Shown here: positions 38,352-48,398 of the stretch, one piece after another
Position numbering within the stretch: the first letter of the stretch is position 1
Layout of the letters: every line of letters begins with the position of its first letter
Source: Candidozyma auris
Taxonomy: Eukaryota > Ascomycota > Pichiomycetes > Serinales > Metschnikowiaceae
DNA length: 64,000 nucleotides
Assembly (NCBI RefSeq): GCF_003013715.1
Contig: NC_072812.1
Location: 2,728,001-2,792,000 of the forward strand
Direction: 5' to 3'
Notes under the pieces: model-generated
What the model saw: the letters and a program-made list of their open reading frames with translations, nothing else
The model's database searches: none
What the model was told of the DNA's origin: nothing
Program-made: the position numbers and the translations under genes

Positions 38352-40076
38352 ATGTTGGCACACATAGTGATCCACCTACTATCGCTAGCCTCGACCCATT
38401 CCCACTCGCTATTGGTGGTCTCGACAGTGGTGTTTCTCATATGGAAGCTCTATGTTTTCCCTCTCCATGTGTCTCCGTTGAAAAACGTCCCTGGTCCATA
38501 CTTCCACAGAATATCCACTCTTCCTTCCATCTGGGCCCAGTATCGACATAGGTGGGTGAGAACTATCCATGACTTGCACCAGAGATACGGCGATGTCGTC
38601 ATTCTTGGGCCTCAGGAGGTCTCATGCAATGGTGACTTGCGCTACATCAACGACATCTACGTCAAGAACATGCCCAAGCTGGCCTTTTACAAGCACTTCC
38701 AGAACCATGGCTACGACAATGTGTTCAGCACAATTGAGAACGGTCCTCACTTGAAGTACAAGAAGATGATGCTGGGTCTTTACTCGAAGCTGACGATCCT
38801 CTCGAGTCCGGCTACTCGAGAGCTTCTCGTGCTGAAGGCTCGTGCGCTCGTGGACCGTGTGCACTTGTCCTCGGTTACCGCTTTGGATCCTGATTGGATC
38901 AATGCTCGTCTGGAGCTCAATCACAACGGGAAAGGATACAAGGAAGGGTCAAATGAATGGTTCAACCAAAAAAATAAGGTTACTGGCATTGGGATCGATG
39001 TTTACCTATTATTTGGTGCTCTTGCAATGGATGTGATTTCGGCGTTTGAGTTGGGGGTCAAGAACGGCACTGACTTCCTCAATGACGCATACAGAAGGCA
39101 AGTCTTGGTAGATTTCAGAACCAAGGAGCTTACGACCCTCGGCTCGATGCTTTTCCCGCTGCTCTCCTGGCTTCTTGCTGGCCCAAGAATAGCACAGGCA
39201 CTGAAATCTGTCGAGCGATGGCTTCTTTCCACTTTCAGAAACGCTGAGCTCGATCCAGAGGTCTCCAGACCCACTACATTTTCTACCCTCAAAAAAAACG
39301 GTGTTACCGGTAAAAAGGCGTACTCTTTCCTCAGTGATAATCTCATTGCCGGCCACGAAACCTCTGCAATTGCACTCACATACATCTGCTATGAGCTTTC
39401 ACGTCCAGTAAACCGATACAGACAAGAGCTTCTTCGGAACGAGATCCAAAGTGTTTTCGGCCCTCCCGACAGAGGCAGAACTCTTGACGCCATCGAGCAG
39501 ATTGACCAACTTCCGTACATGGAAGCTGTCCTCAAGGAAAACTTCAGAGTACATACTTCAGGTGCTGGATCCATGCCCAGAGTGACTCCCTCAAGCTACG
39601 AAGTTCACACCTCCAATGGTCCGGTGAGCTTGCCTAAAGGCACAACTGTTCTGTGCCAGGCGTACTCCTATCACCGCAAAGAGGACATATTTCCACATCC
39701 TGACCGTTGGATTCCTGAAAGATGGCTACCTCAGCCAGGTGAGACCGAAGCAGCCTTCAAGATAAGGAAGACGCACATGGCAAAGCATCTTTTGCACTTT
39801 GGTAAGGGCATTCGTATGTGCTTGGGGAAAGATTTGGCTCTCATTGATATTAAGTTGGCATTGGCGAACTTGTACTGGCGCTACACTTCTCAAATCTGCT
39901 CAGACTGGTGTGAAGTTACTCATTACGATGATGCCGTGAAAGTAGGCAATGAGGTTAGGCTAGGCGATGCATTACCAGCCCAAAATACCGATGAGGAAAT
40001 GATGGGAATGGTCGATGGGTTGTCGGCAAAACCTCGCTGTGACGAATGTTGGCTCGAGTGGGTTGAGGTGCACTGA
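38352..40076 (+). CDS. Cytochrome P450 monooxygenase (intact)
   Basis: A 574-residue ER-anchored haem monooxygenase; the upstream open frame has only GTG. It shows an N-terminal hydrophobic anchor (LLVVSTVVFLIWKLYVF), the proline hinge NVPGPYF, the oxygen-binding I-helix LIAGHETSA, an ExxR motif (ENFR), FPHPDRWIPERWLP, and the haem loop FGKGIRMCLG with Cys490. These residues are all intact, so the enzyme should be functional. It is not the sterol demethylase CYP51 or the desaturase CYP61 by its motifs, and the substrate is unknown. It is only distantly similar to the disrupted P450 at 11.2-12.8 kb. It converges on DBP3, with 216 bases between the ends. Confidence 0.88.
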   Translation: MLAHIVIHLLSLASTHSHSLLVVSTVVFLIWKLYVFPLHVSPLKNVPGPYFHRISTLPSIWAQYRHRWVRTIHDLHQRYGDVVILGPQEVSCNGDLRYINDIYVKNMPKLAFYKHFQNHGYDNVFSTIENGPHLKYKKMMLGLYSKLTILSSPATRELLVLKARALVDRVHLSSVTALDPDWINARLELNHNGKGYKEGSNEWFNQKNKVTGIGIDVYLLFGALAMDVISAFELGVKNGTDFLNDAYRRQVLVDFRTKELTTLGSMLFPLLSWLLAGPRIAQALKSVERWLLSTFRNAELDPEVSRPTTFSTLKKNGVTGKKAYSFLSDNLIAGHETSAIALTYICYELSRPVNRYRQELLRNEIQSVFGPPDRGRTLDAIEQIDQLPYMEAVLKENFRVHTSGAGSMPRVTPSSYEVHTSNGPVSLPKGTTVLCQAYSYHRKEDIFPHPDRWIPERWLPQPGETEAAFKIRKTHMAKHLLHFGKGIRMCLGKDLALIDIKLALANLYWRYTSQICSDWCEVTHYDDAVKVGNEVRLGDALPAQNTDEEMMGMVDGLSAKPRCDECWLEWVEVH

Positions 40077-40292
40077 AGAGAGATGGACCCAGAGATTTAA
40101 TTTGCAACGTTAAAAATATCCCAACCAAAATGGGATTTATACAATCTATAGACTATGATCATTCGTAACTACCGCTTGTAGCCTTGTGGATCACTGGCTT
40201 AGCCATCGAAGTATCTACAACTTAGCTTCTATCGGGTCTCTTATCTAGAATTATAGTACATAAGTGCAATGGGGAAAGGTATCATGCACCAC

Positions 40293-41937
40293 CTAATCAT
40301 CGAACTTGATTTTCTTAGATGTCTTCGACATGTCGACATCCTTGTAAAAAGCACCGTATACTGAGTGTGTCTTTTTCTTGGTGTGGCCACCGAATTTGAG
40401 CAATTCATCTGGCACAGGCTGGTTGGCGCCACGTAAGATGTTGATCAAAGCACCGCTCAAGTGCTTCTCGTGCTCGGTGAATAGCGTATGAGCAGTACCT
40501 GTCCGTCCAGCTCTACCAGTTCTACCAATTCTGTGGACGTAGTCTTCCGCTGTAAGAGGAAAGGTCAAGTTGATCACAACCTTCATATTGGGGATATCGA
40601 GACCTCTTGCAGCAACATCAGTAGCCAATAATAAGTTTGACTCGCCATTCTTGAAAGCATTGAGGGCAGCTGTTCTTTGCTGCTGGGAAAGATCACCATG
40701 GATAGCCGCAACGTTGAAACCGCTTCTTTGCAAAGATAGTTCTACTCTGGAGGCCTCTTTTTTGTACAAGGCAAAAATGAGAATCTTGTCGTCCTTCTTA
40801 GGTCCAGACTGGTACTTCCTGATCAACTGTATGAGCTTTCTCTCCTTCTCTCTGGGCTCCATCACCTCTACTATCTGGGTGATTCTCTTATTGGCTGAGA
40901 GCTCATCTCTCTCTCCAATGGTAACTTTCACGGGCGAAGTCATGAACGCAGAAGCCAATTCTCTCACCTCCTTTGGCCAAGTGGCTGTGAACATCAATGT
41001 CTGGCGTTTCTCTCTTGGAGGACACAGGCCAATGATCTGCTTGATGTGCTCTTCGAACCCTTTATCAAGCATTCTGTCGGCTTCATCAAGCACCAAATAA
41101 TCGATCGAGGACAAGTCTATCAGACCGTCTTCAAGCAAATCGACCAATCTACCGGGCGTAGCGACCACAATACCTGCGTTCTTTATCTTGTCAACCTGAT
41201 CCTGCTTGCTCACACCACCGTACACAGCCACACAAGAGATGCCAGAAGACTTCGTCAAATCGACCAAGTTGTCGTAGATCTGAAGGGCCAATTCTCTGGT
41301 GGGCGAAAGACAAAGGACCTTGAGGCCCTTCTTGTTCTCTTTGATGATGCTGTTTACGGCTGGCACACCAAAAGCAAAAGTCTTACCAGAACCGGTCTCA
41401 GCAACACCTACAACATCATTTCCACTAAGCAAAAATGGCCAGGAGGCGGCCTGAATCGGCGTGGGCTTAGGGAACTTGGTGATGACCTTCTGAACCTGCT
41501 CCTCGAGCTTGACATGAGAAAACGACAAAAGTGGACGCAAGTTCAAGCCATGAGGATCCTCGATGGCAACCTCGTTGGTCTTTAAGAAGTCTTGGATTTC
41601 ACTTTCAGAAACATTGCTGAGAGACGATGTTTGAGTGTATGCTGACGAGCCAGTAGATGAAGGCTTCGAAGAGATGGTCTCAGAAACAGAAGGTTCCTCT
41701 TCTTTAGAAGTTTTCTTTCTTCTCTTTCTTCTCCTTCTTCTCCTTCTTCTCCTTCTTCTCCTTCTTGTCCTTCTTCTCCTTTTTCTCCTTCTTGTCCTTC
41801 TTCTCGCTCTTGTCCTTCTTCTTCTCCTTCTTAACCTCTTTCTCTTCCTTCTCCATCAACTTCTTCTCTCTCTTCTCTTTTTTGGCCTTTTGCTCAGGCT
41901 CAGCCTCGAGCTTCCTCTTTCTGTCTTCTTTGGCCAT
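40293..41937 (-). CDS. DBP3: Nucleolar DEAD-box RNA helicase Dbp3, with a frame change in its Lys-rich tail
   Basis: An ATP-dependent RNA helicase for 60S pre-rRNA processing. The core frame has the Q-motif region ([11 protein letters not shown]), AETGSGKT (motif I), PTRELALQ (Ia), VATPGRLVD (Ib), VLDEADRM (II), FTATWP (III), [10 protein letters not shown] (V) and [13 protein letters not shown] (VI). Its frame continues upstream through [14 protein letters not shown] and [14 protein letters not shown], which fits the Dbp3 N-terminal linker, but has no ATG. ATG 41937 instead opens the expected Lys/Glu tail (KKEKK units), which runs into TAA at 41704-41706. Joining tail to core needs a plus-one shift within or just after the GAGAAGAAG microsatellite, for example near GAAAACTTCTAAAG. 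A one-base insertion in an A run is the simplest explanation; programmed frameshifting is possible. The joined length of about 548 residues fits the family. Confidence 0.85.
41704..41860 (-). repeat. GAGAAGAAG microsatellite encoding the Dbp3 KKEKK tail
   Basis: Tandem nine-base units (GAG AAG AAG with GAC and AAA variants) encode the Lys-rich tail of DBP3. The reading frame is lost at its 3' end. Such runs are prone to slippage and to assembly error. Confidence 0.7.
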
Positions 41938-42106
41938 GATGAGGTAGTAGTATGCTCTTCGCGCATCTCATCTCTTGTGAGTTTTTCACTTATGCGATCT
42001 ACTACCCAAATACAATAAAAATTAACCTTGTAAATAAAAATCTAGAAAACAAGAATTCTTCGTGTGAAGAACTACTACAACTCTATGCTATGTGCTTGAC
42101 GTGACC

Positions 42107-43699
42107 TCAATCTAGATCCTTTCTGCGGCCCTCGTCAAGGTCCACTTCTCGCAAGTTCACCCACTTGGTCTTGTTCCAGAACTTCAACCATAAGGCAAGA
42201 ACGAAAAAGAAGGGGATCAAAACGTACGCGTCCACAAAATCCTTGGCTGAAAATGGCTTGAATGTCGACCAGCCCTGAATAAGCAACAAGAAAACATTGA
42301 GAAAGAGACCCGCAATCGGGAGGTATGGGTACCACCAGCCCTTGTAAGGAAGGCTCTCCACAGAACGGCCTCCAAGACGCCAGGCTCTTCTAAAACGTAA
42401 ATGGTAGAGGTTTACAGATCCCCAGCAAATGAACACGGCCACACCGGAAATGTTCACAATGTACTGGTAAGCCTGGGCAGCGCCAGTAGAAACATTCATC
42501 AAAGATATAAGACCAAAGGCGTTCATCAAGATGACAGCAAAGTAAGGCACACCCATGCGGTTCACCCTGCTCAAGAATTTGGGCGCAGAGCCCTCGTTGG
42601 CCAAGTGAACAATGGTTCTGGAGCCAATGTAGATGGAACTGTTGATGGCAGAAATACAGGTGACAATGATGAATGCGTTGATCAAGTGCCTGCCGCCATT
42701 CCAGCCAGCGTTACGGATGGCAATGGTCATCGGAGACTTGAGGGTCGAGCCGTCATTCAAACCTGGGTCATTGTAAGGCACAGTCATACCGTAAAATAGG
42801 GCGATTCCCATATACACAATGATGATACGAACAAACGTTTGCCTGATAGCGTTTGGGATGGCTTTCGAAGGATTTCTGGTTTCGGAAGCAGCAATGGCCA
42901 CCGACTCCGTCCCGGAATAAAAGGTGGAAGCGAACACAAATGTCGACACCACAGACTTAAACCCGTTAGCAAGAGGACCTGGATCGTTCCAGTAATGAAA
43001 ACCAAACGCAGAGGTTCCCTTGATACCACCGGAAACGTAGACAATGGAGAAGAGGTAGAAGGCAAAAATGCCCACAATCTTGGTCAAGGCGAGCCAGAAC
43101 TCGGCTTCGCCAAAAGTAGCAACCCCGAGAAATTGAAACGCCAAAAACGCCGCCCAGAAGATCAAAATGTACCCGTATAGCGGGATCTGTGGTCCCCAGC
43201 CAACGAAAATATTGGCCACCATATTGTACTCGTTGGCAAGCACCGCCACCCAGATAATCACATAGTTCCACCCCACAGTGCCACCAATGGCCCTATCGAC
43301 AAACTTGTTGCCCAAAGTGCTGAAAACACACCCAGACGGATATAGCGTAGCTAGCTCACCTAGACTCTGCACCATGGAGAAAGCAATAAGGCCAATCACA
43401 CCAAACCCAATGATCAACGACGCTGGGCCCTCTCCGGTTGGCTTGGCAGCACCAACCAAAATCCCGGGTCCAATGATCCCGGCCAAGGCAATGAGCGAAA
43501 TATGGCGATCTTTGAGGCCTCTCTTGAGCGCCAACGGTCTTTCCTCGTGCTCCGTGAAGTCGGAGAAAGACGCTGTATCGACTTCTTCCGCTGGATGATG
43601 TCCCCATACATCTTCTTCTTTCTTTGAGGATGTGTCAATATGACTGTTATTCGAATACGGCGGCTGGGGTTCCTGGTGGCCAGATTTGGAGAACCACAT
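42107..43699 (-). CDS. Amino-acid permease (AAT family)
   Basis: A plasma-membrane amino-acid/proton symporter of 530 residues from ATG 43699; the longer open frame begins only with TTG. After an acidic, Ser-rich cytosolic N-terminus comes the signature first membrane segment HISLIALAGIIGPGILVGAAKP. About 12 hydrophobic segments follow, with the conserved VQSLGELATLYPSG and SETRNPSKAIPNAIRQTF loops. The IGPG variant and GWNYVIIWVAVLANEYNMVA place it in a fungal subgroup close to general permeases, but substrate specificity cannot be assigned. The N-terminal Lys residues could be ubiquitination sites, as in other members. The promoter region (43700-45846) carries three GCAGCCA-type words about 100 bases apart. 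Confidence 0.88.
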   Translation of the reverse strand: MWFSKSGHQEPQPPYSNNSHIDTSSKKEEDVWGHHPAEEVDTASFSDFTEHEERPLALKRGLKDRHISLIALAGIIGPGILVGAAKPTGEGPASLIIGFGVIGLIAFSMVQSLGELATLYPSGCVFSTLGNKFVDRAIGGTVGWNYVIIWVAVLANEYNMVANIFVGWGPQIPLYGYILIFWAAFLAFQFLGVATFGEAEFWLALTKIVGIFAFYLFSIVYVSGGIKGTSAFGFHYWNDPGPLANGFKSVVSTFVFASTFYSGTESVAIAASETRNPSKAIPNAIRQTFVRIIIVYMGIALFYGMTVPYNDPGLNDGSTLKSPMTIAIRNAGWNGGRHLINAFIIVTCISAINSSIYIGSRTIVHLANEGSAPKFLSRVNRMGVPYFAVILMNAFGLISLMNVSTGAAQAYQYIVNISGVAVFICWGSVNLYHLRFRRAWRLGGRSVESLPYKGWWYPYLPIAGLFLNVFLLLIQGWSTFKPFSAKDFVDAYVLIPFFFVLALWLKFWNKTKWVNLREVDLDEGRRKDLD

Positions 43700-44010
43700 T
43701 TTCAGAGGGGTAAATGAAGAATTCTGAAGAAAAAAAAAGTGGTGATGCTCTTGTAGCAAATGAATGTATCTACCGCATCGGCTGCAATATATAGGTCGGA
43801 AGCGAGAAGACAAATCTGCAGCAGGCGCATCCAAGGAGAGGGCGAAGCCCGTAATTAAAGAGCCACACGTCCAATGACGAGCAGACAGAAGCACAAGGGA
43901 GGGAGAAGCTCCTGCAGAGAGAAAAGCTTTTTATTATACCGCCTGTCCCGCCTTAGAAGCGGTTTGCATGAGCTGGGGTGGTTTTCTTCGATGCTGCCAA
44001 CCTGACGCAA

Positions 44011-44234
44011 TTTCGCAGCCATGGGTTAATTGATGCGATAATTGTCGCAATGGTCCTATCATTGCACGTGACCGCAAATTGGTCTAGGGGAGGCGTTGTG
44101 AAGAAATGGTTGCAAAAACGAAGAAAACATGGAGGTGGTTGTACCAGGCGCCAAGAGAAAAGGTTCTGAAAATTGTTTTTTGGGGGGTCTTTTGAGGGAT
44201 TTGGGGAGTTAAACGGTGCCCCTTTCGCAGCCAC
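44011..44234. promoter_or_regulatory. Three GCAGCCA-type words spaced about 100 bases apart
   Basis: TTTCGCAGCCAT (44011), AAATGGTTGCAAA (44104, opposite orientation) and TTTCGCAGCCAC (44223) lie in the permease promoter region. All are one- or two-base variants of the word described in the findings. Confidence 0.4.
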
Positions 44235-45632
44235 ACTGTGAGATATGCGCGAGACTAATTTCCCAATATGGGTCAGCATGCTCTCACTGAGTGACCTAAG
44301 AGAGATAGGAATGTGGCCGAGGCTGGTGAGAGTTTTCGGTTAAAACGTACGGCTGACCAAAAAAAAAAAAAGGATAATAAAAAAAAAAAAAAAAATAAGA
44401 AGGGTGTCTAAATGCTGATATTTTCCTACTCTTATCCGTTATCCTTATATCACGCTTCTGTGGCACTGCTTGGCCGCTTTGACACAATCTTGGCTCTCTG
44501 GCCGGATTTGACCCATAGATTAATACCCATTGCATCCACAATAGGCATAGAGGCATTTTTGGTTTTGAGGGTGTTGCCTGGGGGTGAATTTTATTTCTGT
44601 TTTCAGAAGATGTGAAGAGAGTTTCTACTATTGTGAGCGAGCCGTCGACTTCATTGTTTACATTCGCTTAGCTCATTGGTTTCCGGTTTGTGTAATGTAC
44701 GGTGGGGTTGCCGAGGAATGAATGGGGCAAGAAACTCGAGCATCGAGGAGCGAAAAATCTAAATGAACGGTGATAGAATTATGAGCTTTGCTTAGCTAGC
44801 ATGTAGAACTGGCAAACCAATTTGTCTTGATATTCTAGTATGGTGGCTTGGAACTTTATGAGTAGTTTCACATCTTGCGATATATCTGCCCACTTCACTC
44901 TACTTCACTGACGTTGAACGGCACCCAAAACTAGGAAGCGAAACCTAAGGTTTAAGTCTGTAGGATAATTTTCTCAAAAATCAAAGCTTTAGGGCGTGAG
45001 ATTCGAAGAGGATGAAGTACAACGGCCTGATCGCTTATCGCTGCACCGATGCACCACTCGACTTAAGCCTGGTTTCAAAGCCAAATCAGTCAATTGTGCT
45101 TATTGTAACTTTCAATATTACTTAATATTTATCTCAGGTGTGACTTATCGCATTGTAGAGGGCTCAGTTTGCTCCAACGCTGGAATCCTGAATCAGGTCT
45201 TCATGCTTTTTTGCCTACTGCTGATCAGTTTAGCGGATGACAGTACACTCGAACCCTACGGAGATCCACAGAAGGATCATCATCTTTATCTGAATTCACA
45301 AATTGGCTCATTTTGATATTTAGCTATTGAGATTATCCAAAACTTGATGAACTCTTGAAAGTCTGATCATAAAGATATTATCGACAGTGTTCTTTCTTGA
45401 GCCCTTATGTGGGAATCCAAAACTTGGGTTTATAATTCAGTTAACGTTTGCAGTTAATCCTGAAATGTCAAAGGTACTCATCTTTCTCTGCTTCTGTGGC
45501 AAACATTGAGATCCTCACAACTTTCTCTACGTACAATTAAGTGTATGTATTTGTGTGCGTGACTAGATGATAATGCAAAGCCGAATCTTCTATCTGTTTC
45601 CAACATGGTAACTAAGTTGAAGTTCTCCTTTG

Positions 45633-45682
45633 GCCGATATGGTCATCACTGTCTCTGTATGCATTAACGTTACCATATCGGC
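45633..45682. promoter_or_regulatory. Inverted repeat GCCGATATGGT-N28-ACCATATCGGC
   Basis: Perfect 11-base arms, about 165-215 bases upstream of the orphan gene and before its TATA box. The CCGATAT/ATATCGG arms resemble zinc-cluster half-sites. This is a candidate operator. Confidence 0.5.
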
Positions 45683-45789
45683 AACTCCAAATTCAAGTTG
45701 CCTCATTTCAATGTTCTACTTACTATAATTCAAGGTCCTCAGCAATGGGCTTTTAAGAACAATTCTTGGAAACTCCAACAGAGAATTCG

Positions 45790-45797
45790 TATATAAG
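45790..45797 (+). promoter_or_regulatory. TATA box of the orphan gene
   Basis: TATATAAG lies 57 bases before ATG 45847, a typical yeast spacing. This supports the frame being a transcribed gene. Confidence 0.5.
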
Positions 45798-45846
45798 GGA
45801 GACAAAACGACCTGTAATCTGATAGTATAACAAAAAACTATAAGAA

Positions 45847-46809
45847 ATGTGTAGACACTGCTACAAGATACTGAACTTCCCATACCCAATGGACGTCAAC
45901 GACGCTCAATTTCTGGCCCGTGGTGGGGTCAATACCCTTCATGGGCCCTCAAAGATATTGGAGTTATCTTGGTCGTCTTGTGAGTTTGCAAATGTTTTGC
46001 GCTACACCAACCATTGTGACATAAACAGCGCCCCAAGGCTACATGCCCAGGTTATCTATACATCGAAGATTTTGGCCGCCATGAAGAGATGCAAACTGCT
46101 TGAAGACGAGGGACTAGCTCAGAGCGAGCTTTTTATGGCGAGGAGATACATGGAAATCAAAACGCTTCATTCTAGAAGAGATATTGGGCTGGTGAAGCCA
46201 GAGAGGCCCAAAGTGGTATCGAAGATCTACTTGCCTGGGGACTTCAAAAATTTTAGGAAGACGGTGAAGGAGAAATCATCAAGCTACTCTCCTTCCCACT
46301 TTCCCATTTTCCAGAACATGACATTGGAGCCTGTCACCGACTTAATGCTAGGGGAAACCGACGAACTTCTCAAATCAGAGGTCAAAAACGAGGAAGTGAT
46401 AAATATCGAAAAAGAAAAATATGAATGCTTCTTGCCTGGCGACTTCGAGGATTTCTTCTGCCTATGGGTTGAGCATAGTACGAAAGCACCAAATGTCGTA
46501 CAAGAGATTCTTCGTCCCATTGATGTTTCACAATCCAATCAAGACTGTGTCAATAAAAGAATTGAAAAAGACATGCTTGGAAAATCAAGTCTCAATCAAA
46601 GGTCTTCTAAAACGATCAAAGTGCTGCCGTTCGCAATAACTTCTCATGCTTCAAAACTTTTGAAGACTTCCACCCCTTTCAAGAATGCCTCCCTTAATAA
46701 ACTCAACACCTCTCAGGCCAAAGTATTGGGTAAAAGAACTCGTTTGCGAAACAAGTTCAAGCGCCTAGGGACTTACATCTATAGTGTTTTAGCTCATCAC
46801 TTCGTGTAG
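45847..46809 (+). CDS. Unrecognised protein with two LPGDF motifs
   Basis: A 320-residue protein starting at a true ATG. I do not recognise it. It repeats the motif (Y/F)LPGDF(K/E)(N/D)F at residues 128-136 and 195-203, each followed by a charged stretch. The last 60 residues are basic (KRTRLRNKFKRL), so nucleic-acid binding or nuclear targeting is possible. Several cysteines sit near the start (CRHCYK). There is no signal peptide or membrane segment. It is isolated in AT-richer DNA, with about 2 kb empty on its left and 1.6 kb on its right. A TATA box 57 bases upstream and the length of the frame support a real, perhaps lineage-specific, gene. Confidence 0.6.
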   Translation: MCRHCYKILNFPYPMDVNDAQFLARGGVNTLHGPSKILELSWSSCEFANVLRYTNHCDINSAPRLHAQVIYTSKILAAMKRCKLLEDEGLAQSELFMARRYMEIKTLHSRRDIGLVKPERPKVVSKIYLPGDFKNFRKTVKEKSSSYSPSHFPIFQNMTLEPVTDLMLGETDELLKSEVKNEEVINIEKEKYECFLPGDFEDFFCLWVEHSTKAPNVVQEILRPIDVSQSNQDCVNKRIEKDMLGKSSLNQRSSKTIKVLPFAITSHASKLLKTSTPFKNASLNKLNTSQAKVLGKRTRLRNKFKRLGTYIYSVLAHHFV

Positions 46810-48398
46810 AAAAACTTCAATGGTATCATGAGATTGTATTTGTCATAGACACTTTCAACTTGAACTCAAAAGATTCAACACTTGAAATATCGGAGACCGA
46901 TGATGGGGTTAATTCTTGCACACCAAGTAGCAGTACCTAGGTCAGTCTCCTCGCCGCTGAAATGAGATAGTCGCCGTTTCCACTTTAAATTATCTAACTA
47001 GCTTGCAGTCAGAAAGGCCCTTAATACCGTAATAATTAGGCTAGATCATATATCTCACATTCTACCATCGAGGATTTTCACCATCGAAGATATCATGCCA
47101 TCAAATAGAACAACAGCCAATTGACTATGAGACCTCTACAACACAACTATGTTCCCTACTTAAACAAGCCCGAATAGCAGAATGCTCCCCAAAACAGATA
47201 TCAAACATCTCTGATTGCATTTTGCCTGGAGCTAGGGCAGCAGATCGAAAACATTTCAAATAGCATAGAGGCAGAATCTCGCAGCCATTCTACAAGGCCA
47301 AAAACCGTGCAATCGAGAGTACAAAAAGGGGAATAGAAATATCTTGCTCCAACCTCACACTGCAAATGTGCCCATGCGCTTGTGCTCGGTGTTCTTAAGC
47401 AGGGTTTCGACTATTAGAACATAGTTCCAGCCCCTGATGTTTAGCAATGGACACTCAAATCCTTACAATCTGATTTTCGCTTTATCGTGAAAGATATGGC
47501 TTACTCGAAGTGCTATTGCAAATTACTTTACAACCTTTACTCCGATGTGGTCACGTTCATTGTTCTCTCATCTTTATGCTCAAAAGACATAATCACATAA
47601 TCGACCTACACCAACGATTCTTCAGGCCAGCAAATCCTGAGGGGAATGTAGTAGAGGCCAGCCGACTAGCACCAGAAAATGCCTTGTCTTCGAACACTGA
47701 CCAGCCACACGATCCCGCCAAAAGCCGAAGGCGAGGTTACAAACATTTGACAGATTCACCAACGGCCGTTGACGGGCTTGATCTTCTCCATCACCAGAAC
47801 CTATAATTCAATGAGGATGAATTTAGGGCAGAAACAGGAGTGTTTTGGGTGAACTACGTGTGCATTTTCGGTTTAACGTGTATTAGTGTTGAGAAACTTG
47901 CAAGAGATTTTCGCAGTGCGCTTATATACTGCAAGGTTACCCGACCCAGGCGATGGGTAGGGTTTCAGTGTAGCACTAGAGATGAAGAAGACGAAAAAGT
48001 GGTACGTCCTATACGTAACAAAGTTGATTTACGTATAAACTGCGTCATTTGCAAAGTTGTCGATTGGTTGTGAATTTACCTAATGTTGCAAAGATGACTT
48101 GTGGTGGTACTACAGAACTTGAAGGCATCGGGAGCCCTGAAATCTGGCATCAAATTTAAGTCTGCTAGAAGTATTAGCTTCAACATATAGAAAGTCGTGT
48201 TTCTGCTTTGGACCTAGCGATCTCCAGACTCGTTGCCAGAGGTCCATTTCAGTCAATCCTAATGGCATCTCCCCCTATCTCTCCCAAAAAAGCAGCATTC
48301 AAGCTTCCTTCACACCTACAATTAACTCATATCAAGATGCTCTTTTTCTATTATACACTTGCTGATGACTTCAGAACATACACTCTGCTTTTCCAAGG
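46810..48398. other. 1.6 kb AT-rich convergent intergenic region
   Basis: It lies between the 3' ends of the orphan gene and VMA9. Only weak frames without proper starts are present. One CGCAGCCATTC word occurs at 47280. Confidence 0.55.

Larger units (their letters stand above)
43700..45846. other. 2.1 kb divergent intergenic region, permease / orphan gene
   Basis: No supported gene. The left part holds three GCAGCCA-type words (44011-44022, 44104-44116, 44223-44234) and two A runs. The right part is AT-rich, with the inverted repeat 45633-45682 and a TATA box before the orphan gene. Confidence 0.6.

Noticed and set aside
45240..45262. tRNA B-box-like CTCGAACCC
   Set aside because: The reverse complement GGGTTCGAGTGT lacks the closing CC, and no A-box or acceptor stem could be paired around it.
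47510..47806. 98-codon plus-strand frame
   Set aside because: It starts with GTG; the first ATG leaves about 76 unrecognised residues in AT-rich DNA.
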